From: Neobacillus cucumis | Lineage (GTDB): Bacteria; Bacillota; Bacilli; Bacillales; Cytobacillaceae | Length of the DNA: 64,000 nucleotides | Direction of reading: 5' to 3' | NCBI RefSeq assembly: GCF_016908975.1 | Contig: NZ_JAFBEX010000006.1 | Location: 186,001-250,000 of the forward strand | Part shown: positions 34,603 through 43,254 of the stretch, one piece after another | Position numbering within the stretch: position 1 is the first letter of the stretch | Layout of the letters: each line of letters starts with the position of its first letter | Program-made: the position numbers and the translations under genes | Notes under the pieces: model-generated | Seen by the model: only the letters and a program-made list of their open reading frames with translations | Told to the model about the DNA's origin: nothing | Databases searched by the model: none

Positions 34603-35604
34603 TTATCCTAGTTTCCGGTTTGGAATACGGTCGATGTTGTCGAGCATGATGCCGGTGCCGATGGCTACGCAGTCCATTGGGTTTTCGGCTACTAGTACTG
34701 GTACTTTTAGCTCTTCAGCGAGGAGCATGTCGATGCCGTGCAGCAATGCGCCGCCTCCGGTTAAGATAACACCGCGGTCGATTATGTCGGCTGAAAGTTC
34801 TGGCGGTGTGCGCTCCAATACACTTTTAGCAGCTTGTACAATGACAGCCACTGATTCACGCAATGCACCTTCGATTTCTTCCGAGCGAACGGTAATCGTG
34901 CGTGGTAGTCCGCTCACCATGTCACGGCCGCGAATTTCCATTTCCTCTGAGCGTGAACCTGGGAACACGGTACCGATGTTAATTTTAATATTTTCAGCCG
35001 TGCGTTCCCCGATCAATAACTTATATTCGCGCTTGATATGGTTAAGGATTTCCATGTCGAACTTGTCGCCGGCCATTTTGATAGAGGAAGAAGTTACGAT
35101 ATCGCCCATGGAAAGGACGGCTACATCGGTTGTTCCTCCCCCGATATCAACGACCATGTTACCACTTGGCTGGAAGATGTCCATGCCGGCCCCAATCGCT
35201 GCCACCTTCGGCTCTTCTTCCAAGTAAATCTTTTTGCCACCGCTTTTTTCAGCCGCTTCCCTGATTGCTTTTTGCTCAACGCTTGTGATGTTCGTTGGGC
35301 AGCAGATCAAGATACGCGGCTTTGATAAAAAGCCTTTTACGTTTAATTTATTAATAAAGTGTTTTAGCATCGCTTCGGTTACATCGAAGTCAGCGATAAC
35401 GCCATCTTTAAGTGGACGAATTGCCACGATGTTTCCAGGTGTACGGCCCACCATGCGGCGTGCTTCTTCCCCTACAGCTAAAACCTTATTTGTATTTTTA
35501 TCAATCGCCACGACAGAAGGTTCATTTAGTACAATTCCTCGGCCTTTCACGTGAATCAGCACGTTCGCCGTTCCTAAGTCTATCCCTATATCTCTTGCAA
35601 ACAT
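34603..35604 (-). CDS. mbl: Rod-shape protein Mbl (MreB family)
   Basis: 333 residues from the ATG at 35604 behind AAGGAGG; the frame extends 9 codons upstream without good signals. Actin-fold ATP-binding motifs: DIGIDLGTANVLI (phosphate 1), VVDIGGGTTDVAVL (phosphate 2) and GVILTGGGALLHGID (adenosine). It is a membrane-associated filament protein guiding lateral wall synthesis. The assignment to Mbl rather than MreB rests on its position directly downstream of spoIIID, as in B. subtilis. The flhO-flhP genes expected downstream of mbl in B. subtilis are missing. Confidence 0.93.
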   Translation of the reverse strand: MFARDIGIDLGTANVLIHVKGRGIVLNEPSVVAIDKNTNKVLAVGEEARRMVGRTPGNIVAIRPLKDGVIADFDVTEAMLKHFINKLNVKGFLSKPRILICCPTNITSVEQKAIREAAEKSGGKKIYLEEEPKVAAIGAGMDIFQPSGNMVVDIGGGTTDVAVLSMGDIVTSSSIKMAGDKFDMEILNHIKREYKLLIGERTAENIKINIGTVFPGSRSEEMEIRGRDMVSGLPRTITVRSEEIEGALRESVAVIVQAAKSVLERTPPELSADIIDRGVILTGGGALLHGIDMLLAEELKVPVLVAENPMDCVAIGTGIMLDNIDRIPNRKLG

Positions 35605-35776
35605 TCTCTTTTCTTTCCTCCTTGGAAACAAAAATCCACTATCTTTTCCTAATAGACTATTTTATCATATTCCTTAACTTTTCCATAACAATTTATTACC
35701 ATTACTATGACTTTTGTTGGATTTTGTCGAAAAAGATTTTTCAGCCAAGAGAATGTCTGTTTCTTCTCATGAAAAG

Positions 35777-35798
35777 AGCAATCTGGGACCAGATTGCT
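35777..35798 (-). terminator. Hairpin between spoIIID and mbl
   Basis: AGCAATCTGG, loop TC, CCAGATTGCT, then CTTTT on the minus strand. It should end spoIIID transcripts and separate mbl from spoIIID. Confidence 0.8.
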
Positions 35799-35862
35799 TG
35801 TTTCATCTTTTTTCAGTTTTCATGACGTTTTTACCGGATAAATGAGGTGTTGGGCTTTCGGC

Positions 35863-36135
35863 TTATTTTACAGCCTCGCCTTCTTTTTCTTCTTTTTGAT
35901 ATTTCATTTTTGTCGCCTCTCCACCCCTGAGGTGACGGATTGATTTATGATAATCTAGGATTTCCTTTACCTCATTTGCCAACTCTGGATTAATCTCAGG
36001 AAGTCTTTCCGTTAGATCCTTATGGACTGTACTTTTGGATACGCCAAACTCCTTCGCAATGACGCGAACTGTTTTCCTCGTCTCCACGATATACTTTCCA
36101 ATCTTGATAGTTCTCTCTTTGATGTAATCGTGCAC
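35863..36135 (-). CDS. spoIIID: Sporulation regulator SpoIIID
   Basis: 90 residues from a GTG at 36135, 8 nt behind GGGAGG; the upstream 11 codons are rejected. It is almost identical to my recollection of B. subtilis SpoIIID: HDYIKERTIKIGKYIVET, then the helix-turn-helix TVRVIAKEFGVSKSTVHKDL, then YHKSIRHLRGGEATKMKY. It is a DNA-binding activator/repressor made in the mother cell under SigE, shaping SigE and SigK regulons. Followed by mbl as in B. subtilis. Confidence 0.95.
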   Translation of the reverse strand: MHDYIKERTIKIGKYIVETRKTVRVIAKEFGVSKSTVHKDLTERLPEINPELANEVKEILDYHKSIRHLRGGEATKMKYQKEEKEGEAVK

Positions 36136-36224
36136 ACTCTCGCCCTCCCTAAATTGGATGTGAGACATGTGAAATGAGACCCGCTTTCACTTCGACGAAT
36201 TCTGCTTCCGTGTGTAGTGTTAAT

Positions 36225-36237
36225 GGTGACAGGCACC
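36225..36237. repeat. GGTGACAGGCACC element
   Basis: Single copy upstream of spoIIID. Confidence 0.85.
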
Positions 36238-36270
36238 ACATTAAGACAAAAGTCCACGCTAGGAGGACAT

Positions 36271-36330
36271 ATGAATCCTACTGGTTCCACACGGCAGAAA
36301 GTGGTTACCTTCTGTCAATACGATGAATAA
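36271..36330 (+). CDS. Possible 19-residue peptide
   Basis: MNPTGSTRQKVVTFCQYDE behind a textbook AGGAGG (36261-36266, 4-nt spacer). The coding region itself folds (GGCAGAA pairing with TTCTGTC). The good ribosome-binding site is the only support; it may be a leader peptide or chance. Confidence 0.3.
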   Translation: MNPTGSTRQKVVTFCQYDE

Positions 36331-36767
36331 TCATGTCCCTGGCTCAATACTTGCTATCTCCAAACGACTCCTCACCTCAAACACTCTCTTTGTAAAGGTT
36401 TGTAACCATTTTATTAGCTTGGATACGGGTTTATGCACAATTTACTGAATCTGGACAAGGGTCGTTTAGAGAATCTTTCGAAAATGGGACAATGTTATTT
36501 TTTTCGACAATCGCAAGAATCTAGGAATACCAAGGGTTTGCACCATCTTTTCGTTCTAAATGTGGGATATTTTTTTTATGAAATTGTCGAATGATTTTTT
36601 TGGAAAATGTTATTCTATTGTTTCGGATTTATGATTTTTCTGTCGGATTTATCGCCGTTCTGAAAGGGAATCCAGCCTAGGCGAATTCTCTTTTTATCTG
36701 TTTCAAATAATATATAATGTTTTTATCATAAATTATTCTACTATCCGGTAGGAAAGGATCGAACATA

Positions 36768-37100
36768 ATGACACCCTTTACGGAAAATGTTATAGAGATT
36801 ATTCGCAGTATTCCTGCAGGCAAGGTGATGACCTATGGGCAGATAGCGACTCTCGCCGGAAGTCCTCGTGCCGCCCGTCAGGTGGTACGTGTCCTGCATT
36901 CGATGAGCAAAAAATATAAGCTTCCTTGGCACCGTGTGATCAACAGCAAGGGTCAGATTGCTCTTTCAGATGATGAGTTTTATCATGAGCAGTTGTTTTC
37001 GCTTGAAAGTGAAGGTGTTGAGTTTGGGTTGAATGGGGTTATTGATTTGGCCAGGTATCAGTATCATCCTGTGGGGGAGTCGGGTATTGGGGGTGAATAA
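36768..37100 (+). CDS. Alkyltransferase-like protein (ATL)
   Basis: 110 residues. This is the DNA-binding C-terminal domain of O6-alkylguanine-DNA methyltransferases: IPAGKVMTYGQIATLAGSPR (helix-turn-helix and Tyr/Arg finger) and PWHRVINSKGQIAL. The acceptor Cys of the usual PCHRV motif is Trp (PWHRV, about residue 54), which defines ATL proteins: they bind O6-alkylguanine without repairing it and hand it to nucleotide excision repair. Start ATG behind AGGAAAGGA. Monocistronic, followed by repeat array E. Confidence 0.9.
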   Translation: MTPFTENVIEIIRSIPAGKVMTYGQIATLAGSPRAARQVVRVLHSMSKKYKLPWHRVINSKGQIALSDDEFYHEQLFSLESEGVEFGLNGVIDLARYQYHPVGESGIGGE

Positions 37101-37108
37101 TTTCTTAA

Positions 37109-37390
37109 CGATGCTCTGGGGTTCAACGACCGATTGACGCCCTTTACGATACTGACAGTCCATGAAGGTGTCGTTCATCGACCTTTCAGACCAACCGAAC
37201 GTCGCTTTAGGCCATGAAGACACCTTTCACAGACCGACCGGCCACCTTAACGTCGCTTTCGGGCCATGAAGGCACCTTTCATCGACCTTCAGACCACCCT
37301 TACGACACTTTCGGACCATAACAGCACCTTTCATCGACCGTCAAACCGACCGAGCGCCGCTCCCGGTCCATAAGACCACCCTAACTCTGC
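37109..37390. repeat. 52-bp tandem palindrome array E
   Basis: CCATGAAG/CCATAA-type unit starts at 37160, 37212, 37264, 37316 and 37368, exactly 52 bp apart, plus a degenerate unit near 37108. The clearest palindrome is ATGAAGG-CA-CCTTTCAT (37265-37281). Sequence differs from arrays C and D, but unit length, the GGGC/GGCC lead and the ACC after the palindrome align. It fills the gap between convergent ATL and PBP genes. Confidence 0.9.
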
Positions 37391-37413
37391 CATTAACCCC
37401 CGCCTCTTACATA

Positions 37414-37451
37414 CAAAAAAAGCACAAGTGACACTTCCCCTCACTTGTGCT
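37414..37451 (-). terminator. Terminator of the PBP gene
   Basis: AGCACAAGTGA and TCACTTGTGCT arms with a 9-base loop; TTTTTTTGTATG follows on the minus strand. Confidence 0.9.
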
Positions 37452-37457
37452 CCTCCC

Positions 37458-39440
37458 TTATTTCCACTTCTCAAACACATTCTTCACTTTCTTCACCGGC
37501 ACCTGCGAGCCACCCTTACCTTGGACATTCTCCACCATCATCGCCACAAGCATTCGTGGCGATCCCGTGTTATAAGCAATAAACCAGCCATTCTCCGTGC
37601 CGGTCACCCCTTGCTTCTGCTTAATCTCAGCCGTCCCCGTCTTGCCAGCCAGCGGAATCCCTGCCATCTCAGCAGCATGCGCTGTACCCCCGGGATCACT
37701 GACAACCTTCCGCAAATCCGCCGCAATGACTCCCGCATTCTCAGCCGAAACAACTCCCTGCTTCCACACCTGGCCCTGCTGTTCATCTGCCAGCAGTATC
37801 GGCTTCCTCACATTGCCATCCTCATTCACAAACGGCGTATAGGCCGCCAGCAAGTGAACAATACTCATCTCGACCTGCCCCTGACCATAGCCAGAATCAG
37901 CAAGTGCAATCTCACTGCCCATGGTGCCTGTCACCGACTTCTCCAGTGGAAACGGATACCCTAAATCCTCTTCAAAGCCGAACTTTTTCAGACCATCCAC
38001 AAACTTGTCTTTGCCGATCTTCAGCGCAGCCTGCGCAAAATAAATATTATCAGAATAAACGAGTGCCTTTTCTAAATTGACCGGATCCGTCCCGGTATGC
38101 ACCCTTGTCACAAAATAGTTGCCCCATGACTTATCCTTTTGCCACTGCTTGCCGATAATCGGCATCCCTTCACCCGGAACAATCGTGCCATTGGTGAGCC
38201 CAACTGCTGCCGTCAACGGCTTCATCACCGAGCCTGGCGCATAGTCCAGCTTAAAGCGGGTCGCGAGTGGATTCCCAGGGTTGTCTTGCAAAGCCTTCCA
38301 CTCGTCCGCAGAAAACCCTAGCACCGCCTGGTTCGGATCGAATGACGGGCTGCTCACAAGGGCCAGCGTCTCTCCCGTCACTGGGTTCATCGCCGCTGCC
38401 GTCCCAGACTCACCATTCAGTTCGCCATACACCAGCTTCTGCAGCTCGGCATCAATCGTCAGCTTCACATCCTTGCCATCGACCACCGGCTTCTCGGCAA
38501 GCACCACATCCGCCGCGCCCTCCGCCTTCTTATTAATCACAATCTTGACACCGGTCGTTCCTCGCAGCTGCTCGTCCAGCACCTGCTCAAGACCGCGCTT
38601 TCCAATCACATCATGGCTCGTATAGCCTTTATCCTTAAGCCTCTCCAGCTCGTCAGCGGTAATCGCTCCCACATAGCCTACAAGCTGGGCCGCCGCCTGT
38701 CCATATGGATACACCCGTGCGTTCACCTTCCGCGTTTGTACCGGCTCAAGCGCCACCAATTGCTTAATCCGTTCCTGATCGTTCATCGAAACTTTCGCGA
38801 GAGGCACAAACTGCCCCGTCTGCACCCAGCTCGCCCCGACCGCCTTCGTAATCTGCTCCGGTCTCATTTTTAACAGCGACGCCAGTTGCGCTAACACCGG
38901 GGCATCCAGCTTCCCAGCGACCACCCCAACTTCATATACCTGGCCATTCACCGCAAGGCCCGTGCCATTTCGGTCCAGAATCTCACCGCGCGTAGGCGCC
39001 GTCGTGCTCACGCCAATCGTGTCACCTTCTTTTAATTTTGGAAAAATGAACTCAGTATTCCAGTCTACATACCAGTTCTTGTTATCGTCCTGTTTTTCTT
39101 CTTGCATTTTAGCTTGCTGGCTAAATTTTATCGTTCCCGCTATTGAATTCATACTAACGGTAAAAGTATAGTGATCCTGTTCTTTCTTTGGTTTTTTGAA
39201 CCCAATCTTGAGGTCTGTAATCTGAAGATCTTTGTAAATCTTTTGATAACGGCTCGTAAACTGTTCTTTGCTGATCTGCTTTTTCGCATCACTCGAAAGA
39301 TAATCGTACATCTTTGCAAACTTTTGCTGGTTCCATAAGGCAACGTAATCAGAGAATCGTTCTTCTGAGGTGGGTTCCTTGCTGCAGCCTACAAGAGTAA
39401 TCATGACGAGCAGGAGCAAGAACCCGACTAATTTCTTCAA
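37458..39440 (-). CDS. pbpC: Class B penicillin-binding protein, MecA-N type lipoprotein
   Basis: 660 residues. A lipoprotein signal with LVGC (Cys19) is followed by an NTF2-like MecA_N domain (about 25-135), a PBP dimerisation domain (about 150-310) and a transpeptidase domain (about 345-655) with SxxK in APGSVMKPLTA (about 403), SDN in YSDNIYF (about 462) and KTG in AGKTGTAEI (about 598). It corresponds to B. subtilis PBP3 (PbpC), a low-affinity D,D-transpeptidase on the outer membrane face. A GGTGACAGGCACC element lies in frame at KSVTGTMGS. Start ATG behind GGAGGGGG. Confidence 0.9.
   Translation of the reverse strand: MKKLVGFLLLLVMITLVGCSKEPTSEERFSDYVALWNQQKFAKMYDYLSSDAKKQISKEQFTSRYQKIYKDLQITDLKIGFKKPKKEQDHYTFTVSMNSIAGTIKFSQQAKMQEEKQDDNKNWYVDWNTEFIFPKLKEGDTIGVSTTAPTRGEILDRNGTGLAVNGQVYEVGVVAGKLDAPVLAQLASLLKMRPEQITKAVGASWVQTGQFVPLAKVSMNDQERIKQLVALEPVQTRKVNARVYPYGQAAAQLVGYVGAITADELERLKDKGYTSHDVIGKRGLEQVLDEQLRGTTGVKIVINKKAEGAADVVLAEKPVVDGKDVKLTIDAELQKLVYGELNGESGTAAAMNPVTGETLALVSSPSFDPNQAVLGFSADEWKALQDNPGNPLATRFKLDYAPGSVMKPLTAAVGLTNGTIVPGEGMPIIGKQWQKDKSWGNYFVTRVHTGTDPVNLEKALVYSDNIYFAQAALKIGKDKFVDGLKKFGFEEDLGYPFPLEKSVTGTMGSEIALADSGYGQGQVEMSIVHLLAAYTPFVNEDGNVRKPILLADEQQGQVWKQGVVSAENAGVIAADLRKVVSDPGGTAHAAEMAGIPLAGKTGTAEIKQKQGVTGTENGWFIAYNTGSPRMLVAMMVENVQGKGGSQVPVKKVKNVFEKWK
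37923..37935. repeat. GGTGACAGGCACC element inside pbpC
   Basis: On the coding strand GGTGACAGGCACC encodes part of SVTGTM, between the SDN and KTG motifs. Confidence 0.8.
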
Positions 39441-39564
39441 CTCAAACCCCCTCCTTTATTTCCCATTTTAACATATTTACTGGAGGAACCACTCTGACCA
39501 AGCCCAGATTTGCACCAGTCGTCACAATTTAATTTACCTTTTAGAAAATATTAATCGTTTATTA

Positions 39565-39656
39565 ATAGTTTGTTCATATATAGACGCTATACTATATGTA
39601 TTCACACTTATTCAAACCCCCTTTGATAATCCGGCCAATGTGCCGGATTTTTTTTT
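39565..39656 (+). ncRNA. Candidate C-rich small RNA 2
   Basis: ATAGTTTGTTCATATATAG (39565-39583), a TATACT at 39588-39593, then AACCCCCTTTGATAAT and the terminator AATCCGGC-CAATGT-GCCGGATT plus T8 (39628-39656). The design matches 28394-28518. There is no plus-strand gene here that could use this terminator: it lies between pbpC and spoIIQ, both minus strand. If TATACT is the -10, the RNA would be about 55-60 nt. Confidence 0.55.
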
Positions 39657-39666
39657 GCCCAAACGG

Positions 39667-39719
39667 AATCAAGGGGACGGTTCTCCTGCTTCGGAAGCAG
39701 GAGAACCGTCCCCTTGATT
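39667..39719. repeat. Perfect 53-bp palindrome of the GGGACGGTTCTC family
   Basis: Two 26-bp arms, AATCAAGGGGACGG... and its exact complement, around one central base. It ends 4 bases from the spoIIQ stop codon and could act as its terminator. Confidence 0.92.
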
Positions 39720-39722
39720 TTA

Positions 39723-40496
39723 TTATGAGTTGCTATTGTCTGTTGAGTTAGTTGAGTCGTCGTTTGTTGGTGTTTTAGACGATTCTTGGCTGTCATTTGA
39801 AATGTTTTCTTGTTGCAGTGTGCTCAACGATTTTTCGAAGTAATTCGTTGGGTTTACTGCAATTCCGTCTTTACGGATTTCAAAATGTACATGAGTTCCA
39901 GCTTTTTCGTTTAACAAGCTTTGTCCAGCCTTGGCAATAACTTGTCCTTGATCTACTTGGTCGCCAACCTTAACTTTTATGTCTTTAACGGATTGATATT
40001 GAGTTACAATACCTTTGTCATGTTCGATTTCAATGACATTCCCTAGTGTGGCATCTTCATCTACGCGTGTAACAGTTCCGCTAAGTGATGCAGTTACATC
40101 AAAGCTGTCACCGTTTTTCACCGTAATGTCTATTCCAGTGTTTGGTACATAGGTATTATTATAGAATACTAATGCACTTTCCTGGTCTGCTGCTTTGCCT
40201 TGGAAATCATAGAATTTCGTTTTGACGACAGCATCAGCGGCGTTTGCTACAGGCATTTTGAAGTTTTCGATTGATTTGTTTACTTCAACTGCTGGAGCAT
40301 TGTTCTTTTTCCCGGAAAGGTCTGTAGCATTGTAACTATACTTATTCGTGTTGCTGCTGAATGATTGATACCATAGAACCCCGGTTAAAATGATAGCTGC
40401 ACTTGCGATATAGATGGCTGGAAATACCCAACGCTTTTTGAAGAAGCGTTTTACACTGGAACTTTGAGAAGATCGTTTGTTTTCTTCCTCTCTCAT
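39723..40496 (-). CDS. spoIIQ: Stage II sporulation protein SpoIIQ
   Basis: 257 residues from the ATG at 40496 behind GAGGTGAT. A short basic N-terminus, one membrane segment (about 25-45, WVFPAIYIASAAIILTGVLW) and an M23/LytM domain (about 110-225) outside. The first zinc-ligand His of active LytM enzymes is replaced (VPNTGIDI), while the second motif HVHFEIRKDG is kept, as expected for the non-catalytic Bacillus SpoIIQ. It pairs with SpoIIIAH across the septal space to form the feeding-tube channel during engulfment. The tail is a Ser/Asn/Asp-rich linker. A SigF-type promoter lies upstream. Confidence 0.92.
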   Translation of the reverse strand: MREEENKRSSQSSSVKRFFKKRWVFPAIYIASAAIILTGVLWYQSFSSNTNKYSYNATDLSGKKNNAPAVEVNKSIENFKMPVANAADAVVKTKFYDFQGKAADQESALVFYNNTYVPNTGIDITVKNGDSFDVTASLSGTVTRVDEDATLGNVIEIEHDKGIVTQYQSVKDIKVKVGDQVDQGQVIAKAGQSLLNEKAGTHVHFEIRKDGIAVNPTNYFEKSLSTLQQENISNDSQESSKTPTNDDSTNSTDNSNS

Positions 40497-40514
40497 TTTC
40501 ATCACCTCAGCAAT

Positions 40515-40544
40515 CAGTCTGAACAGATAAATAGAATTATATAC
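40515..40544 (-). promoter_or_regulatory. SigF-type promoter of spoIIQ
   Basis: On the minus strand GTATA, 15-bp spacer, GTTCAGACTG; forespore SigF consensus GYATA-N15-GGNNANANT, with T for the second G of the -10. B. subtilis spoIIQ is SigF-dependent. Confidence 0.5.
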
Positions 40545-40791
40545 ACAGGTCTAAAAAAATTTTTAAAACTTATTTTTCGACAACGTGCATGTTTTTATGC
40601 ATGATTTCAGAAAAATTTTATTGGAGCTTTTCAGACCAACTAGCTTGGGTGTTGCACCAAGCTTTTTTACGTTTTCATTGTGGTCAAAACATGGCACTAG
40701 GAAATCTACTAATAAAATGTCATAAAAAGGAAAATATATTATAAATAAGGTAGGAAGGTTCTATATGAACCATCTTTTTAAGGAGAAGCCT

Positions 40792-41889
40792 ATGGAGAAG
40801 GTACGCATAAGTTCATACCAATTGTTCATCCTGGTTGTTTTATTTGAATTAGGCACGGCCATTTTGTTTAATCCAGGAGGCTTAGCCAAACAGGATGCTT
40901 GGATCGCTAATCTATTAGGACTTGCGGCGGGTCTATTACTTTTTTGGGTCTACTATCGTCTCTTTCGCTATTATCCAGATATCCCCCTAACGAGTTACGC
41001 ACAAAAAATAATCGGAAAATGGTTGGGAAGTATTATTGCTTTGCTCTATATTGTTTATTTTTTATATCAGAGCTCAAGAATTTTACGGGATATTGGCGAA
41101 CTTTTAATCACCACGCTTTACAACCAGACACCGTTGCTGGTCTTAAATACGTTTATGCTGTTTACATTACTGTACGGAGCCTTTAAAGGGATTGAAGTTG
41201 TTGCAAGGGTTGGGGAGCTTTGCTTTCCTATTGTCTATTTATTAGCGATTTCGGGCTTTTTGGCGATTCTCCTTACTGATATTGTCCACTTAGATAACCT
41301 AAAACCGATACTTGAAAATGGCGGGGGAATCATTTTAAAAACAGTTTTCAGGTCAACTTTAAATTTTCCTTTCGGGGAAATGGTAGTCTTCACGATGCTT
41401 TTGCCTTATTTAAACAAACCGAAAAAAGTGTTACATATTTGTCTGGGCGGTGTGCTATTAAGCGGTATCAATATAACGATAACATCGATCATCAATATTG
41501 CGGTTTTAGGGGTAGATCTGTTCATTCGCTCCCCCTTTCCGCTCTTTAACACCATTAGAAAAATCGAACTCTCCACATTTCTTCAACGTCTCGATGTTTT
41601 TTTCATTCTATATTTAATCGTAGCGGGATTTTTTAAATTGTATCTCTATTTTTATGTAGCTGTAGTGGGTGCTGCTGATCTTTTTAAAATCAAAAATCAG
41701 ACTAAACTTGTTTTACCACTAGGCACGTTGATTTTTTTTGGGTCCATTACAATCGCTTCCAATTATGCCGAACATATAAAAGAAGGAATCGTCCTGATTC
41801 CTTATTTTGTTCATATGCCGTTTCAAGTTATTATTCCCGTGATTCTCTTAATCGTTGCTTTTTTTAAAAGTTACAAAAGTAGTAAATGA
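40792..41889 (+). CDS. GerAB-type spore germination permease (orphan)
   Basis: 365 residues from the ATG at 40792 behind AAGGAG; an ATG at 40765 also has a site, but the family begins at EKVRISSYQLF. Ten hydrophobic segments of the amino acid permease superfamily form the B subunit of Ger-type germinant receptors (SSYQLFILVVLFELGTAILF, and FPFGEMVVFTMLLPYL). The A and C subunits that normally flank it are absent from both sides, so it either works with subunits encoded elsewhere or is a remnant of a receptor operon. Confidence 0.85.
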   Translation: MEKVRISSYQLFILVVLFELGTAILFNPGGLAKQDAWIANLLGLAAGLLLFWVYYRLFRYYPDIPLTSYAQKIIGKWLGSIIALLYIVYFLYQSSRILRDIGELLITTLYNQTPLLVLNTFMLFTLLYGAFKGIEVVARVGELCFPIVYLLAISGFLAILLTDIVHLDNLKPILENGGGIILKTVFRSTLNFPFGEMVVFTMLLPYLNKPKKVLHICLGGVLLSGINITITSIINIAVLGVDLFIRSPFPLFNTIRKIELSTFLQRLDVFFILYLIVAGFFKLYLYFYVAVVGAADLFKIKNQTKLVLPLGTLIFFGSITIASNYAEHIKEGIVLIPYFVHMPFQVIIPVILLIVAFFKSYKSSK

Positions 41890-41916
41890 CCCCACATCCC
41901 CAGCAGACCAAACATT

Positions 41917-41946
41917 AAAAAGCCAGGCATCGCTGCCTGGCTTTAG
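41917..41946. terminator. Bidirectional terminator, gerAB/spoIID
   Basis: AAAAAGCCAGGC, loop ATCGCT, GCCTGGCTTT. A strong T run for the minus-strand spoIID. Confidence 0.88.
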
Positions 41947-41952
41947 TTAACC

Positions 41953-42993
41953 TTATTTTTGTGCCGTTAACGTCGAGAGCATGCTTACTGCAGAAGTTAT
42001 CTTGACACCTTGATAATAGTGCATGACGATTTTCTTGTAATCGGCTCCTTCTTCGGCCATACCGTTCGCGCCGTATTGACTCATGCCGACACCGTGGCCG
42101 AAGCCTTTCGTCGTAATGACAATATTATTTCCCTTACGCTGCCAAGTAAAATCAGATGATTTCAAATCTAATTTTTCACGAATTTCCTTACCGGTCAGCA
42201 CTTTGCCGTTGAAATTCACTTTCCCCACCCGTTTACCGGTCGTGCGTGCGACAATTTTGCCAATCGTCGAGCTCGAACCTATTTTCACCCCGAGCTTCGC
42301 TTCAAATTGATTCACCGTCATCACCTTTTGGTTGGAAAATTTCGGTGACTCTTTATCCCAGGGGCTCGATACACTTCGTAAATAAGGAATACTACCCGTC
42401 CAGTAGTCTTCAGAGTTTTCCGTGTAGCCATTCCCTGTTGAGAAGAACAGAGCATCAATTGGCTTTCCATCGTAAGTCAAAATCTGGGCGCCTGTTGAGC
42501 GAACTGCCTCGACGATTTTCTTCTTTTTCCAAGTATAATCCTGACCCCAGTCCCGTCGCATTTCCGCATCATTCATATACACCTGATGAATTTGAGTATC
42601 CGTGACCTGTGCTCCCTCTGGTGCCCCCATCGTGTCCTTCGAGATCAGTCTGTTGACGATATACGTTCTTGCCGCAAGCGCCTGTGCCTTGAGCGCTTCT
42701 TCCTTGAATTCAGCAGGCATTTCCGCTGCGACTACACCAACAAGATAATCTTCTAAGGGGACTTTTTCGATCACCTTTTTAGCTGAACGAAAAACAGAGA
42801 CCGTTACCGCTGTATCCGCGTCTGGACTTGAAACCGTTGGCGTTTGTTTTGCTGAAGCCTTTGTTACGTCTTCGCCTAGCTTTCCGCTCGTCTTTTGCGT
42901 ATTAGAGAATGGCAGGACAACGACAGAGGGAATAATGATCGTCAAGGCAATGAGGAGTGATGCTAGTAGGATGAGTGGTTTGATTTTAATCAT
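41953..42993 (-). CDS. spoIID: Stage II sporulation protein SpoIID
   Basis: 346 residues. N-terminal membrane anchor (about 7-28, LILLASLLIALTIIIPSVVV), then the SpoIID lytic transglycosylase domain: VPLEDYLVGVVAAEMPAEF (catalytic Glu in AAEMPAEF, about 92), LKAQALAARTY, and C-terminal GFGHGVGMSQYGANGMA. It cleaves glycan strands denuded of peptides during engulfment, with SpoIIP and SpoIIM. Position between spoIIQ and murA matches B. subtilis. Start ATG behind GGAGGC. Confidence 0.95.
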   Translation of the reverse strand: MIKIKPLILLASLLIALTIIIPSVVVLPFSNTQKTSGKLGEDVTKASAKQTPTVSSPDADTAVTVSVFRSAKKVIEKVPLEDYLVGVVAAEMPAEFKEEALKAQALAARTYIVNRLISKDTMGAPEGAQVTDTQIHQVYMNDAEMRRDWGQDYTWKKKKIVEAVRSTGAQILTYDGKPIDALFFSTGNGYTENSEDYWTGSIPYLRSVSSPWDKESPKFSNQKVMTVNQFEAKLGVKIGSSSTIGKIVARTTGKRVGKVNFNGKVLTGKEIREKLDLKSSDFTWQRKGNNIVITTKGFGHGVGMSQYGANGMAEEGADYKKIVMHYYQGVKITSAVSMLSTLTAQK

Positions 42994-43117
42994 GATAGTG
43001 CCTCCAGTTTGTCAAAATTTCAGAGCCAGCACAATCTGCCGGAATACATCTCCATTCATACATATGGAAGCGGACAAGCATTTATTACAACTAATTTCGA
43101 CTAAAAGACAGCATTTT

Positions 43118-43235
43118 GGTGACAGGCACCGTTTCTACTATTCTCTTTATTACCAAAGTAGAAAACGACGAAACGGTGCCTGTCACTATTTTCTTTATTG
43201 CCACAGTAACAAGCCGCGAAACGGTGGCTGTCACC
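43118..43235. repeat. Three GGTGACAGGCACC elements
   Basis: 43118-43130 (forward), 43175-43186 (reverse) and a one-base variant at 43223-43235 (GGTGGCTGTCACC). They and the terminator make up most of the 353-bp spoIID-murA spacer. Confidence 0.85.
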
Positions 43236-43254
43236 CACTGTTCCCCCTTAAACT

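Larger units (their letters stand above)
36136..36767. other. 632-bp intergenic region between spoIIID and the ATL gene
   Basis: Mostly empty. It holds one GGTGACAGGCACC element (36225-36237), a possible 19-residue frame at 36271-36330, and an AT-rich stretch with TATATAATG near 36711-36719 that may be the -10 of the ATL gene. Confidence 0.5.

Noticed and set aside
38267..38873. Several ORFs antisense to pbpC
   Set aside because: GC-rich gene shadows without ribosome-binding sites. The same holds for antisense frames in ywqA, rsbK and mbl.
39608..39796. 62-residue minus-strand ORF
   Set aside because: It translates the palindromic repeat and the small-RNA terminator and overlaps the spoIIQ end.
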